From Gammaproteobacteria bacterium (GTDB lineage: Bacteria > Pseudomonadota > Gammaproteobacteria > Pseudomonadales > Azotimanducaceae_A): a stretch of 6,364 bases of DNA. Location of the stretch: positions 1 through 6,364 of the forward strand of contig JAPOON010000125.1 in assembly GCA_026713405.1 (NCBI GenBank), in the 5' to 3' direction. The position numbers and the translations under genes were made by a program. Shown here in pieces: positions 5,934 through 6,364 of this stretch. The notes under the pieces were generated by a model. It was not told the DNA's origin and made no database searches. It worked only from the letters and a program-made list of their open reading frames with translations. How positions within the stretch are numbered: position 1 is the first letter of the stretch; every line of letters begins with the position of its first letter.

Positions 5934-6364
5934 ATGTCTGACAGGAGAGTGCCATTCGACTGGTCCGATCCGCTGCTGCTCGACGAGCAGCTGAGCGTGG
6001 AGGAGCGGATGATTCGGGACAGCACCCGGGAGTATGCACAGGACCGGCTCATGCCGCGCGTGCTGGAGGCGAACCGCAACGAGTCGTTCGACCGGGAAAT
6101 CATGAACGAGATGGGCGCCATGGGCCTGCTTGGCGCGACTCTGCCGGAAAAGTATGGCTGCTCCAACGTCAACTATGTCTCATACGGGCTCATGGCCAGG
6201 GAGGTCGAGCGGGTCGATTCGGGCTATCGGTCAGCGATGAGCGTGCAGTCTTCGCTGGTCATGCATCCGATTCATGCCTATGGAACCGATGCGCAGCGGG
6301 AGAAGTATTTGCCCCGGCTCGCTACCGGCGAATGGGTAGGGTGCTTCGGCCTGACGGAACCGGA
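5934..6364 (+). CDS. gcdH: Glutaryl-CoA dehydrogenase, N-terminal part (3' partial)
   Basis: The first 143 residues of an acyl-CoA dehydrogenase cut by the window end (full family length about 390-400). It resembles glutaryl-CoA dehydrogenase more than other family members: [14 protein letters not shown] near the N-terminus, then [37 protein letters not shown] and [12 protein letters not shown]. The enzyme oxidises and decarboxylates glutaryl-CoA to crotonyl-CoA using FAD, in lysine, hydroxylysine and tryptophan breakdown. Arg99-Ser100 in GYRSAMS align with residues that, as I recall, bind the substrate carboxylate in human GCDH and mark the subfamily. FGLTEP at the window edge is the start of the FAD-contacting region; the catalytic Glu lies beyond the window. 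The ATG at 5934 is preceded by AGGAG at good spacing. It is transcribed divergently from xthA and has no obvious functional link to the TonB cassette. Confidence 0.92.
   Translation, partial: MSDRRVPFDWSDPLLLDEQLSVEERMIRDSTREYAQDRLMPRVLEANRNESFDREIMNEMGAMGLLGATLPEKYGCSNVNYVSYGLMAREVERVDSGYRSAMSVQSSLVMHPIHAYGTDAQREKYLPRLATGEWVGCFGLTEP

Noticed and set aside
5939..6172. Minus-strand open frame opposite the start of gcdH
   Set aside because: It lies opposite strongly conserved acyl-CoA dehydrogenase sequence and its Ser-rich content is typical of a shadow frame.

Overview
The window is a GC-rich, gene-dense bacterial stretch. By eye it is around 60% G+C, with strong G/C at third codon positions and gaps of mostly a few bases. 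Protein signatures point to a Gram-negative proteobacterium, most likely a gammaproteobacterium: a complete TonB2-type energy transduction cassette, an exonuclease III very close in length and motifs to E. coli XthA, and a glutaryl-CoA dehydrogenase. The phylum rests on family resemblance only. There is no 16S, tRNA, mobile element or CRISPR array here.

Layout: positions 1-4129 hold a plus-strand cassette of five genes. They are a MotA/TolQ/ExbB-family protein with a periplasmic N-terminal domain (TtpC-like, 5' end cut off), a short ExbB, an ExbD, a TonB with a short proline-rich spacer, and an exported TPR protein. The order matches the TonB2 locus known from Vibrio and other gammaproteobacteria. 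There the gene before ttpC usually encodes a DUF3450 periplasmic coiled-coil protein, which would lie just outside the window. TtpC/ExbB/ExbD would use the proton motive force in the inner membrane to drive TonB, which opens outer-membrane receptors for iron chelates or other scarce nutrients. The TPR protein probably works with them in the periplasm.

Positions about 4089-4976 hold pyrF (orotidine-5'-phosphate decarboxylase, pyrimidine synthesis). It abuts or overlaps the TPR gene and is probably read from the same transcript. Its start is unclear: a good ribosome binding site sits at the TPR stop but points to an ATA codon. After 15 bases comes the convergent minus-strand xthA (4992-5810), encoding exonuclease III for base-excision repair. 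A 123-base divergent spacer with a GC-rich hairpin (5811-5933) separates it from gcdH (5934 to the window end, 3' end cut off), encoding glutaryl-CoA dehydrogenase of lysine/tryptophan breakdown.

I see no clearly new system. The main points of interest are the TonB2-type cassette with its two paralogous channel subunits, cysteine pairs in two periplasmic parts, the lack of the usual TonB transmembrane histidine, and the odd pyrF start.
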